Source: Phaeodactylum tricornutum CCAP 1055/1 (taxonomy: Eukaryota; Bacillariophyta; Bacillariophyceae; Surirellales; Neidiaceae). Taken from it: a stretch of 64,000 nt of DNA. Shown piece by piece: positions 31,759-41,786 of the stretch (the stretch's first letter is position 1; every line of letters begins with the position of its first letter). Where the stretch lies: NCBI RefSeq assembly GCF_000150955.2, contig NC_011692.1, positions 248,001-312,000 on the forward strand, written 5' to 3'. The position numbers and the translations under genes were made by a program. Below the pieces are notes generated by a model that made no database searches, was not told the origin of the DNA, and worked only from the letters and a program-made list of their open reading frames with translations.

Positions 31759-33258
31759 ATGAGCAACTCGCGGACAAAAGAACCGACATGCTTGCCCGAG
31801 GATACCTTCGCCGTATTGGTGCATAAACTCTACCAAGACCGAGTACGAGACTTTGTACTGAACAGACCTGTGAATATGCCGGATTGGCAGACAGCGTTCA
31901 GTTGCAGCAACCCATCCATCGGAACGAAGCGGAAGCTTACATTAAACGCGGACGAGGAGCAACAAGATACGAGACCCCCGAAAGGCGGAAGAGAGACCCA
32001 ACCCGAAAGTAATAGATGTGTACTATTGGACACCACTGAATTGACCGGTGTGAGTCGAGCCCGACGTGGATACGTACTTTTGCTACTTCAGCAGACGGTC
32101 CGACCCTGCACGCAATTACCTCCCATGGCGCGACAAAATGTGTCCTGGGTCGCACGTATTTCTCACCAGATGAAGATTAACGATATGACGACAAGTGATG
32201 TCATGGGGCAACATCTTTGGACGACACTGTCCGAAAATGGGTTTGGCAGTTTTCCCCAGCAGGGCGATCAAGACAATCAACAATTACAACAAGCTTTACG
32301 CATTGATGTTCACCCCCGCGAGTATCTGGAGCCTCTTTGTCTCCAATTGCAGGAAGCATGTGCCACTTGCGAAAATTCTAACTCACACCGATCATCGTCG
32401 GTTTCCGTGGAAGGGCCGTTTGACGGACCCGTAGCTATGACTATGTCGGCATCCAAGTGTTCACATCGCCTATATGTGATTTTTCTGAAAGAGCCAGAGC
32501 AATCTTCGGCGAGCTTTCAAGTGTACTGGGGATTGGAAAGTCGCGACAAGCACAAAGCGAGCATGATGATTCGTTTGAACCAGGAGGCCTCCAGGGAGCT
32601 GGAAGTGCGCATTTGCAATCACAAGACAGGCGCCGAGCAGAAGCAATCTCGCTCGGGCCCCGTTGTTACGGATGACGCGCCACTATCCCGGGCTTACTAC
32701 AAGCTGGAGCAAGTCTGGCACGACTACTTATCGTCCGAGCGCGAGCGGCTGTGTTTGGATCAAGGAGCCGGACTGGACTTGGGCGCGTCGCCTGGTGGAT
32801 GGACGCAGGTATTGGTGCATCTGGCGCAATTACCAAAGGTAGTGGCCGTAGACCCCGCCGCCCTGGCCGACCGTGTTCGAAAATTGTCGCACGTGACCCA
32901 CTTGGCCACGACCTTGGAAAACGCCAACCTACAAGCGCATGGTCCGTACAGTATGGTCGTGTGTGATGCGTCCGAATTATACATGGAACTCTTTCGGAAA
33001 ATGAAAACGTTGACTGGGAAACCGCCTTGTTGGACCTTGCCCAGCGTATGGGTCGTGACCATGAAGCTACCCTTTAAGAGTATTGGTAGTGTACAGCGGC
33101 ACGTAAACATCATTGAAGAATCCGCGGGCTCGCACTTACATGAAATGGCCCTGGCTATGTTTCCCAAGGAAAATATTAGGATCGCCTACCGTGTCATTCA
33201 CGCCATGGCCAATTCCGATAGCGAGCGGACGCTCATCGCTGTCTTTGAGAAGGCCTAA
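31759..33258 (+). CDS. FtsJ/RlmM-type 2'-O-ribose RNA methyltransferase
   Basis: 499 residues, one exon. The C-terminal half is a Rossmann methyltransferase: SRAYYKLEQVW (Lys of the K-D-K-E tetrad), LDLGASPGGWTQVL (SAM motif I), VVAVDPAAL, MVVCDAS (Asp), VVTMKLPFKS (second Lys) and ERTLIAVFEK (probable Glu). The N-terminal 300 residues are of unclear fold, with a segment (CSHRLYVIFLKEPEQ) that may be the RNA-binding part. Methylates ribose 2'-OH of rRNA or another RNA. The order of domains, N-terminal extension then FtsJ, is closer to bacterial RlmM than to compact RrmJ. No obvious targeting signal. Confidence 0.85.
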   Translation: MSNSRTKEPTCLPEDTFAVLVHKLYQDRVRDFVLNRPVNMPDWQTAFSCSNPSIGTKRKLTLNADEEQQDTRPPKGGRETQPESNRCVLLDTTELTGVSRARRGYVLLLLQQTVRPCTQLPPMARQNVSWVARISHQMKINDMTTSDVMGQHLWTTLSENGFGSFPQQGDQDNQQLQQALRIDVHPREYLEPLCLQLQEACATCENSNSHRSSSVSVEGPFDGPVAMTMSASKCSHRLYVIFLKEPEQSSASFQVYWGLESRDKHKASMMIRLNQEASRELEVRICNHKTGAEQKQSRSGPVVTDDAPLSRAYYKLEQVWHDYLSSERERLCLDQGAGLDLGASPGGWTQVLVHLAQLPKVVAVDPAALADRVRKLSHVTHLATTLENANLQAHGPYSMVVCDASELYMELFRKMKTLTGKPPCWTLPSVWVVTMKLPFKSIGSVQRHVNIIEESAGSHLHEMALAMFPKENIRIAYRVIHAMANSDSERTLIAVFEKA

Positions 33259-33920
33259 ACCGAAAACATTTGGGCCAGCATAATCTGTGACCCATAGAAA
33301 ATTGTTCGCCTAGCTTTTTCTAATAGTGTGGTTCTTTCCTTTTCGTGTCGGTCTCTTGCCGCATCATCGTCTACTCACTGTCGAGCGAAAGCTGACAGTG
33401 AGACTCGTTCACATTGAGTCACGGACTTGCTCGGTTTACGCCGCGTCGATGACAACAACCGTTAAAAATTACTAAAAACGTTATAATCACGGAAGAATTG
33501 TCCATAAAGTACTGTGACTACGACACATTGAGAGATCCACAAAGCCCATGTTTTCCGGCGGATGGCGGTATTTGTCGTTTGCTGCGACACCAGCTGCTGT
33601 GTCCGAAAAAAGACACGTAATGACGATCCGGACTCACAGTCAAAAAGGCCAACCGGATTTGGGAGAGTGAAGCCTTTTTGGGGGATGTCGTGCTTTTTCG
33701 CGTGATGAAACAGGTGATGTTTCCCGGACCAGAACGTCGTGTCACTTTTCCCCTTCTTTGCGTTCCGTCGTCAAAACTTGCCTTCTGGCCTCTCTTCATC
33801 TGTGCGCACCCAAACAGAAGCCAAGCTTTTTCTGCATATCTTTGGCTGACGAAGCTCCCGTTGTTTTGTTTTGTGCCGGTGTGCGGTTGTAAAAGGATCT
33901 TGTCGTCAGTCAACCAAACC
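33259..33920. other. Spacer upstream of patatin lipase
   Basis: No gene supported. Contains a hairpin built from two inverted motif copies (33374-33402) and another exact copy, CTCACAGTCA, at 33633-33642. Confidence 0.5.
33374..33402. promoter_or_regulatory. Hairpin of two inverted motif copies
   Basis: CTCACTGTC, an 11-base loop, then GACAGTGAG: a perfect 9-bp inverted repeat in which each arm is one copy of the recurring spacer motif. It lies 116 bp downstream of the FtsJ-type stop, so it could act in 3'-end formation or as a binding site; both are inference. Confidence 0.4.
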
Positions 33921-36709
33921 ATGAGCAGTGGTGCCGACAATAGACAGTCGACCTCTTCGGAGTTGCATACGCACCGCCTGCCTCGGAACGCGGAACTGGA
34001 AGAAGTATTTGCCAAAGTTTGGGAAGAGTAAGTGCTATCTATCGTTGTATTTTGCAGAATACACCAAATGTTGATTGGACGCACACTGTGGAGACAGATA
34101 CTCCGGTCGGCTTCTTTCCTGGTATCTTACTGACGAATCTTGATGCTATTTGCTTTCTTCTTTCGCCAACAACGAAATATAACAGGCTTGTCAAGATTGC
34201 GTGTGATCACTTGCCTATTCTTCAGGATGTAACCATGCAAATCGTAGACACTGTGTTCGTCCCGAAGGTGATCGCGAAGCAGCTCATGCTCCTCGTCGCG
34301 CTCGAAACGGGTATGATGACGGCCCGGCAAATCACCTCGATTATACAATCTGTTTTGACGAACTTCAGTAGCCGCTCCCGGCTCATCCGACAACTCGAGT
34401 CGGAACAGCAACAAGCTAGCGTTCAGGACGAGTGGATGGATCTAGCGGAGCGCATTGACAGCATCCAGGGGAACGATGTATGGCGGTCCGACCCGAGCTG
34501 CCCCTTGTACGAACAGGAACGTATTTCGGCGCGGATTGACGAATTGGTGCACCTTATGCGACGCCGGGATATCTTTGAACTCATGTTTGTGCTGCGTGCT
34601 TCGATTGGACGCAACAAGTTTGGGCTGTTGCACGAAGGGCTGTTCAGCAAGGCGTTAGCGGGTACCAAAGTACTCGTCGAGACGTATCACAACGTGGTCT
34701 GTGCTGCCTTGGACTTTTGTTGCGACGCTCCCGTGTCTCCTGACGAGGATCCTATCCCTACGGATGCCCGTCTCGCATTTTTCAACGAAACTCGACACGC
34801 TTACGGACGTACAGCCTTGCTCCTATCCGGTGGTGCGGCCTTGGGCTTTTACCATACTGGTGTCGTCAAGACGCTTATGGAAAATCGCCTCATGCCGCGT
34901 GTAATTGGTGGCAGCTCGGCTGGTTCGCTCGTGTGTGCCATGATAGCTACACGGACAGACGAAGAATGCGTGCACGACATGTTCAACGCCCAAGGTACCG
35001 ACGCTCCGGGACATTCCGGCCAACTCCCACTCAACTTTTTCCGCCCCCTCCAAACGGGGAATATCAACGCAGCCAAGGTAGACGCAACGCCGAACAAACA
35101 ACTCGGGGGAATTCGTGAAGTGTACTACAATACTGCTGGATTCTTTCACGATGCCAAGCGGACCTTGCAAGGGTTGGTTCCAATTCCTCTCCGACACTTT
35201 TCCGCCGTGTTGTACGATATCGTCACCGGCAACCGTCGGCCTCAAGACATGCTCATGAATGATACAGAACACTTCCGAGCTTGCGTACGGGCCTGTGTCG
35301 GTAACTTCACATTTCAAGAAGCTTTCGACCGGACTGGGCGTATTCTGAACATCGTGGTGACGCCCAAGAACAATTCCGATCCGCCCCGCTTACTCAACTA
35401 CTTGACGGCACCGCACGTTATGGTATGGTCAGCTGCCGTCGCGAGCTCCTCCCTACCCGGAGTTTTTGAAGCTAATCGACTAGTTGTCAAGGAAGCAGAC
35501 GGTTGGGAACGGTACGAGTCGGGCGGCGCGCCACAGCACTTTTCGGATGGATCGATGGAACAGGATTTGCCCATGCAGCAGCTATCGGAGATGTTCAACG
35601 TCAACCACTTTTTGATCTCGCAGGCCAACCCACACGCCGTCATGTTTGCCAATTATCAACAAAAGAATTCGGTGTGGAGTAATCCTGTTACGGGCTTTGT
35701 GGATTCTATTCTGACCTTTTTACGCGATCAAGTGCGCACTTGGTTGTTGCATCTCGTGGCGTGCGTTGGCGCTCGTAGTATTACACCTATGTTCCAGACT
35801 CAACGTGGAATTGGTACAACTTTCCTGACGCAAGAATACGAAGGGCGGTCTTGCGACATTTCACTCATCCCATGGTTGGGTCATCGGGGACTCTTCAGTG
35901 CCTTATTGCACATTATCTACAACCCAAGGGAAGCCGAGTTTCGCGAATGGATCCAAGCAGCTGAACGAGAAACCTGGCGACACATTCCGGCCATCAAATC
36001 GCACATCGCCGAAGAAGTTACTCTGGATCGTTGTGTACAAAGGCTACGAAAAAGACTAGTGCAGGAATCTTGGGAAAAGCACACCAGTGGGGTCGAACAG
36101 GAGACAATGGGAGGGCGAGTTCCCAGTTTCTTTACAAGCACTAGTCTCGTGAATTTAAGCGGTCTTAACGTATCGGACCAACCAGCAGTGGAAGGATTGC
36201 ACGGATACAATCGAAATTCCGGCTCTGATGTTCGGAAAGTAGTCGCAAGCCCGATGAATATTGTACCCGATATAAATATTCATTCGGGCTGGGGCGGACA
36301 AGGTCTGAGAGGTAATCGGTCTAGCGGAAATTTGCAGCGGTCGATCTCCGACGGATCGGGTCTCTTTATTGACGATGAAGAGCCTACTTCTCAGCAACAG
36401 GCGGGTGAAGAGACAGAAATGCCGCTCAGAGGCCACCTTGCGCGAAACAGTCACCGCACCAAAAGTGAAAACAGTAGTCTACAAACTCCCGGCTATGTCA
36501 AGTCGACGAGCATGGCGAAGTTCTACTATCGCAAGACTGGTGATTACAATGTTCCTGAACTTCGCAAGACAACAAGCGATCCCCTGATTGAAAGAGAGGG
36601 TGAAAGCGATTCATCGAGTACCGATGGTACAGCACCGCGCTTGTCACATCAGCGGCGGAAGTCTAAAAGTCATACCGAACTAAACTGGACTTCGTCGCCT
36701 CTCAACTGA
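33921..36709 (+). CDS. Patatin-like triacylglycerol lipase (SDP1/TGL3-4-5 type)
   Basis: Two exons, join(33921..34027, 34186..36709), 158-bp intron (GA|GTAAGT ... AACAG), 876 residues. The join gives FAKVWEELVKIACDHLP, the start of the DUF3336 region that precedes the patatin domain in this lipase class. Patatin core: LLLSGGAALGFYHTGVVKTL (oxyanion loop), IGGSSAGSL with nucleophile Ser280, and HFSDGSMEQDLPM with the dyad Asp. PNKQLGGIREVYYNTAGFFHDAKR and FEANRLVVKEADG are typical spacers. The C-terminal 200 residues are Ser-rich and basic, probably disordered and phosphorylated. The family hydrolyses stored triacylglycerol at oil bodies; in diatoms this matters for lipid turnover when nutrients return. 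Confidence 0.92.
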
Positions 36710-36893
36710 GATTGGCGACCAATTTAAAATAGCTATATATACTGCGCAAACACTGTACTTCTTGAAAGCAAAATGAACATATTTCGATCTATATGCAATA
36801 ATGTAAATAAAAATGCAATACCAGCCCCACTCGCAGGATGCTGAGAGGGTGCATTGGATCCATAGAAAGGAAGTGAGCAAGGAAGCTCCTCCT

Positions 36894-38871
36894 TTAAAAC
36901 GAGACGGTTCTTGCCTGTGAACGTGCCTCTATCCCCTGGGAAGACGCGGGGGGTGAGGCAGCCATAGTAGACTCTGTCTCTTCTGACCCTTGTGAAGCAT
37001 TCTCTGTTTCCTCCATCGCTTCTTGCTCAACATCTTCCATCCCCTCGGCCTCAGATGCTGTCTCTTCCTCTTCGCTGCTATCTTGTTGAAATTGCCGAAA
37101 CATGGAACGAAGACCTCCCATTCGTAGCGATGGGTCCTGTACAAGGGCTATAGAAGCCGCCTGCGATATGTCGTCAACACCAATTAACGGGTCGTCGCCG
37201 TCAGCATTCTCAAGATGGGCAGCACCGCTACGAGTTATGGCCCGTAAGCGAGATTGCCAGCGCAAGGCCAGCGTGCGGTAAATATCACGCTCACGCTCGG
37301 CCATGTGCAGTCTCGTCTCAGTATCTTCACGTGCCTTCTGTGCACGGCGGGTGGCTTCCTGTTCTTCCTCTAAGCGAGCACGCAAGAAAGCCTCTTCTGA
37401 CCGTGGTGGTGCAAACCAGTCGCGGTGTGTATACGAGAGGATTTCCATCCACAATGCTCTTGGGAGTTTGCTTGCGGCATTGATCCGGGACCTTGGCGCT
37501 GGTAAGAGAGGCTGCAACATTGGTGCATGGGAGCAGAGTAAGATCGCTTTGCAGGACTTGCGGAAACTCTCCGGATACCTGTGATGTATAGAAGGGTCCC
37601 ACACATGACTCGGAATAACCACCGAAAGGGGAGGACTGATCGAAAGCTGCACGAAGCGCACACCGGAAAGGACCTGCATTGTAAACTCGTTGGTCAGAGC
37701 GGGAGGATGACCCCGTATACTACGAGGAGGCTGTGGTCGCGGTGAGGATGCCTGGCTGACCCGGACAATCTTGACTAATTCATCATCCACTGTACAAAAG
37801 AAAAGCAATGAAAACAGTGTTAGTCACCCCTACATCCGGTACAAGACAAGGCTCAGAAGTTTGTGAGAAGCCTTACCAGGACCAACTAGAATGCCACCTG
37901 GGCGAAGTAGGTTCGCAATTCCTTGAATGTCTTCCTTCTCGACTGCCGCTCCAACATAGATGCGATCAAAGCCAAACCTAGCTTCACCAAGCGTGTCGTC
38001 GATAAAAAGCGCATTTCCCTTCAGAATTTCAATTGGCGGAACCTTGGTGGCGGTTTTCGTAGCTAAACGACCCCACCGGGCTAAACTGCTGTGCGCATGC
38101 TGGATCACATCGTCACGCAATTCGATAGCCAAGTGCTGATGTGCCGGTCCTAAAATCGTCGCTACCATAGCCGAAAGATAAGCGGTACCGGAACCCAGAT
38201 TTAGGAAGCTCAACCCTGTATCCGGTGTGAGCTCGAGCGCTTCCAAGGCGGTGCCATAGATGTGCGGGGCCGAAATATGAATGTTCTCTTCCTTGAGGGG
38301 TTGGTCCGAGTGTGCCAAGTCGAGGCGATTCTGTTGAAGAGTGAAGAATCAGAAAGAGGAAACTTAACAAAGCATGCACATTCATCCGACAGAAAGATAG
38401 AATGTCAAAAGCTACCACATACACCGGTATTTGGAACGAAGCTTACCTGAGGAACAAAGAAGCGACGATCTACAGCGCGGAATCCATCTTCCACTGCTTG
38501 TGAATGAATGACTCCAAATCCTGTGACAGGTGGAGTGAGTGAGTGGCAGGAGTCGAAATTGTATATACAGTCAAAAGTGTGAGTGAGGACGGATAATCAT
38601 TGCCGCCTTGGAGTCATCACAAAACCCCAAAGCCTTCCAAAGAAAGAGACCGTCTCTGGCGATGCCAAAAAGAAGAAAAGGAAAGTATCTCGAGCTAGAA
38701 TCTCTCGTATACATTATTTGCACTTCAACCCAATCTAGCCCAACGTCTCAATATGGACGCTTTCCGTCTACGATAAAGGCTTGGTACATAAACCGTCCTT
38801 TCAGCATGTCACTTACGCTTCAAGTTGTTGACCATTTCTTGATTGGTCGTGCCACTACTCCGCCAAGCCAT
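36894..38871 (-). CDS. PCMTD-like isoaspartyl methyltransferase-fold protein with F-box-like tail
   Basis: Four exons: complement(36894..37789, 37877..38330, 38447..38520, 38817..38871); introns of 87, 116 and 296 bp with GT-AG ends and consistent phases, 492 residues. Exon 1 gives TTNQEMVNNLKR, exon 2 FGVIHSQAVEDGFRAVDRRFFVPQ, exon 3 NIHISAPHIYGTALEALEL, LSFLNLGSGTAYLSAMV (SAM motif) and FDRIYVGAAVEKEDIQGIANLLRPGGILVGP. This matches human PCMTD1/2 closely along its length. After the domain comes LPRALWMEILSYTHRDWF, an F-box-like motif, then a coiled coil (RARLEEEQEATRRAQKAREDTE) and a Glu/Ser-rich tail. Human PCMTDs have a SOCS box and serve cullin ligases; inference is a substrate receptor for damaged (isoaspartyl) proteins. 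Confidence 0.87.
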
Positions 38872-39385
38872 TTCTCAGAAAGGATATAAAGAAAGAATAG
38901 CTGCAATCGTTGGGACTGAAAGGACTTGTGCAGAGCAAGAGACTAAAGGCGGCTTGGTTCGAACCGAAGTTTTCACCATAAAGAATAACCACAAAAATGT
39001 ATCCGGAATACGTTGAGGCTTACCCACTCCCCGGGTGATGGCTCCCTGCACTTGAAACTAGCAAGCCTCGCGTGTCAAGTTCGCACTCTTGCGAGAAGAA
39101 ATTGTTCTGTTTGGGGAACGATGGACCGAACGGGGGGGGGGAAATGTGAGAGTGTCGCACGGACTTGGTAACGAATCTACGTAGATTCTACATTGAGAAT
39201 CCGGTATAGCAGTAACTGTAAATTCCTTCCTTGACATCCTTTCCAAAGGACGATTGTCATCACACGACTGAATGGTCGCGGCGCCAACACCCAACACCCC
39301 TAACCAATTGCGTTCTGGGGTTCTTGTTTTCTTGCGTCTGATCGTTCACATGTCACGGCCACGGTTAGTCAAGTTTACTGGATGC

Positions 39386-39435
39386 CTCCCTTATTCCTAT
39401 TTCGTTGTGTCTCCCTTATTCCTATTTCGTTGTGT
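39386..39435 (+). repeat. Two tandem copies of a 25-bp unit
   Basis: Unit CTCCCTTATTCCTATTTCGT plus TGTGT, repeated twice without a visible difference, so probably a recent slip or local duplication. Pyrimidine-rich, immediately upstream of the CTCACAGTCA motif and about 100 bp before the next ATG. Confidence 0.85.
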
Positions 39436-39437
39436 GT

Positions 39438-39447
39438 CTCACAGTCA
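39438..39447 (+). promoter_or_regulatory. CTCACAGTCA motif upstream of 39539
   Basis: Exact motif copy, 91 bp before the ATG and next to a pyrimidine-rich tandem repeat. Role is inference. Confidence 0.35.
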
Positions 39448-39538
39448 AGAAACACACGCTGTCTTGCGGAGACGGCCATCAGAGCACTTGTTTCTTTGAA
39501 TTTTTATTGATTATAACCTTGTTCATCGCATTGGAGCT

Positions 39539-40862
39539 ATGAGTTCGTCTGGCATTGCACGTTTCTCTCGCAAACCGCCACCGTGCAGCAAAACGATCGA
39601 GGACGGAGTAAAAAATGCTGCCACCACCGTCCAAGATGGAACCGTGGACGAGACTGCTCTTCCCGATCATGACGATGTTGACGACATCACGCGATGGAAC
39701 GTGGAGGATTCCGACGGATGTTTTGATGGATTTGACCCTGTTGAAACGGTATGGGACAAAAATGACGAGGATTTTGGAATGCCAGATTCGTTCTCGATTG
39801 AAACGGAACACGAACAGGTACGACAAAACAAAGCGAAACTAACGTGAGCTGAAGTTATTGCAACTGTTATTGCAACTAATTGATCGCTCATTGCTCTTCG
39901 TTTTCTTCTCCAATGTATAGGCCACGGAAGCTCCCACCATCTCAACGCAGCAAGGAAAGCCTGGAATCTCAATCTTCGCGAACCGTCGCTCGGCACCTCA
40001 AAAGGCCTCGGCGGCTCCCAAATCCCATACTGTTGCAGCTTCCGCCAACACGCCGGTGTCCATCCTGGGCCTCAACAACCCCTATTCGAGGCTCTCGTAT
40101 ACAAAGAATGCCATTGAGAAAGATATCTCTCCGGAAGACCTCGAAGATCCCTTCGCGGAAGATGTCGCGGGACAGCTACCAATGAAAACTCCAGCTACTT
40201 CATTGGGTAACCAAACAAAGATCGACAAACACCATCATTTCGACACCTCATCGGCCTACACTACACTGGCAATGCCGTTTGCGAAAGCCCATCATTCTTC
40301 ACAATTTCGTACACCTTCAGTCCACGAAGTTCGAGTCAATGATGCACGCACAGACGGGCCCCAATCTAAAAATATTCACAAGCGACATGAGATCAATACT
40401 CCCACTTCCGCCATCAACAGGAATACCAGCAATTTAGTGCAACGTCCTATGGTTTCCCCTGATACAGGACTGGACGACAATATCCATGGGGGCACACATC
40501 CATCACTGACGCTTGAACCTGCGTCTCCCCCACAGGCTGTCACTGCGGCGGATGGAACCGCCGATAGTCAAGAGGAGAAAGATGATGCCGTTCTCATCAA
40601 CACTGTCGCACAAGAGTCCGACGCAGTAATGGAAACCGCGAGGGAAAACTTCGACAACGTCCACAAGAATTTTTTAGAAAGTATCCGCGACTTTCAAGAT
40701 GACGAGAAAAAATATACGAAAGCGATTCTTGACATGAATGTTCTCCTTGATACCTCCCACGCGGAGATGCTTGCGACACAGGTGCAGGTGTTCGACTTGA
40801 TCGATCGCATGGAAAAAATCAAAGCCATTTCTCGTGGTAAGCCTTCCGAGACTCGAACGTAG
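39539..40862 (+). CDS. Unknown protein with disordered middle and C-terminal coiled coil
   Basis: Two exons, join(39539..39817, 39921..40862), 103-bp intron (CAG|GTACGA ... TATAG|GCC), phase 0, 406 residues. No family recognised. The first 95 residues are acidic (DHDDVDDITRWNVEDSDGCFDGFDPVE). The middle is Ser/Thr/Pro-rich with SILGLNNPYSRLSYTKNAIEKDISPEDLEDPF. The last 80 residues (ENFDNVHKNFLESIRDFQDD, then AILDMNVLLDTSHAEMLATQ) are predicted coiled coil. No signal peptide or membrane segment, so nuclear or cytosolic. Could be a structural or adaptor protein; no function can be assigned. Confidence 0.75.
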
Positions 40863-41088
40863 ATCTGCCTCTCGGATATCGCCGCACGAGGGCACATGAG
40901 CCAGCTTGGCTAGAGGAATCCGGGTGGATTGGACCCATTCTGCAGATTCCCCTTTTTCTTTGTCTTGATCTTACATTAACTCCTCATTAGAATCGTCTGT
41001 TGTTGAGCGAGTGTGAGCGCATTGTCAATATAATTCGTCCTATTTCACAGAACATCATCTTACAAGTTTGTGCTTATCTTCAACAACC

Positions 41089-41097
41089 AAAGATTTT
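41089..41097 (+). repeat. Left target site duplication of the Pack-MULE
   Basis: AAAGATTTT, identical to 43166-43174. Confidence 0.9.
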
Positions 41098-41238
41098 GAG
41101 AAAATTCGGTATTTGGGATGAGCAGGGGTGAAATTTTCGCTATTTGGGAAAAATCACACTGTTTCTAAGTGTTTTTATTCTCGCGGGAAATACTTTCTAA
41201 GTAATCTTTTTAGTTAAGAAAAACCCCTTATCCTATGT
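41098..41238 (+). repeat. Left terminal inverted repeat
   Basis: About 141 bp. The outer 110 bp (through GCGGGAAATACTTT) matches the right repeat nearly base for base in reverse complement; the inner part is more diverged. Confidence 0.9.
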
Positions 41239-41328
41239 TAGATCACAAGGATTGTTTTCATGTGGTCATCCCTTCACATTCACAGTTAGTTGCCTCCAGT
41301 GGTGAGGGCTCGGGGCTGGCATTGACCC

Positions 41329-41733
41329 ATGCAAACGATTACTAACTTCCAACCAACAAAAGTCAGAAACACAACTACCATGAAGCTAGAAATTGTTGGC
41401 CTTGCTGTCTTGGATGACAAACGTAGTATAGAAAATTACTTGCCGCCAAAGTATATTGCAAGTGCGTCATATGTCCGTCACTCTGGACCGTCGGCATTTG
41501 GATGTCACGTCGCACTTCATCCCTTCAATGCGGAGTTTGGTGCAGAGCGGGTACCTATTGCCGTTGTAGATTGCATCCAGAGTGGGCCCCACACGACGCG
41601 CTTTCGGACAGCGGAAGGCTGTAATGGCGCTGCCCTTGTTTGGAGAGCCTCCGCCCACAGACAGCTTGTTGATTGTCAACTACTCCTTTGTCACGCACGC
41701 GTTGGAAACCTTGGACATTATTGTCCCCAGTAA
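41329..41733 (+). CDS. Chimeric ORF inside the Pack-MULE (may be expressed)
   Basis: 134 codons. It begins in sequence of unknown origin ([16 protein letters not shown] from the second Met, in context ACCATGAAG, at 41380) and runs into the phospholipase fragment. From [22 protein letters not shown] onward it uses the parental PH-domain frame for about 35 residues, then leaves it. Whether it is transcribed cannot be told; it is listed because Pack-MULEs are known to give chimeric transcripts. Confidence 0.25.
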   Translation: MQTITNFQPTKVRNTTTMKLEIVGLAVLDDKRSIENYLPPKYIASASYVRHSGPSAFGCHVALHPFNAEFGAERVPIAVVDCIQSGPHTTRFRTAEGCNGAALVWRASAHRQLVDCQLLLCHARVGNLGHYCPQ

Positions 41734-41775
41734 CGTGACGTTTGTTGCGCTCCTGACTGCCCTTGAGGATTTGTA
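41470..41775 (+). pseudogene. Captured fragment of phospholipase C PH domain
   Basis: Nucleotide alignment by eye to the PLC gene at about 1660-2000 (minus) is clear over some 300 bp: shared blocks TCTGGACCGTCGGCATTTGG, GGGCCCCACACGACRCGCTTTCGG and GCGTTGGAAACCTTGGA (allowing single differences). It starts near the parental exon 2 acceptor and ends at GAGGATTTGT, inside the last PH helix. Frame is not kept throughout (small indels), so the PH domain is broken. Confidence 0.9.
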
Positions 41776-41786
41776 TTCTGATTTTT

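Larger units (their letters stand above)
38872..39538. other. Spacer with short tandem repeat and motif
   Basis: No gene supported. G-run near 39132-39140, tandem repeat at 39386-39435, motif at 39438-39447. Confidence 0.45.
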
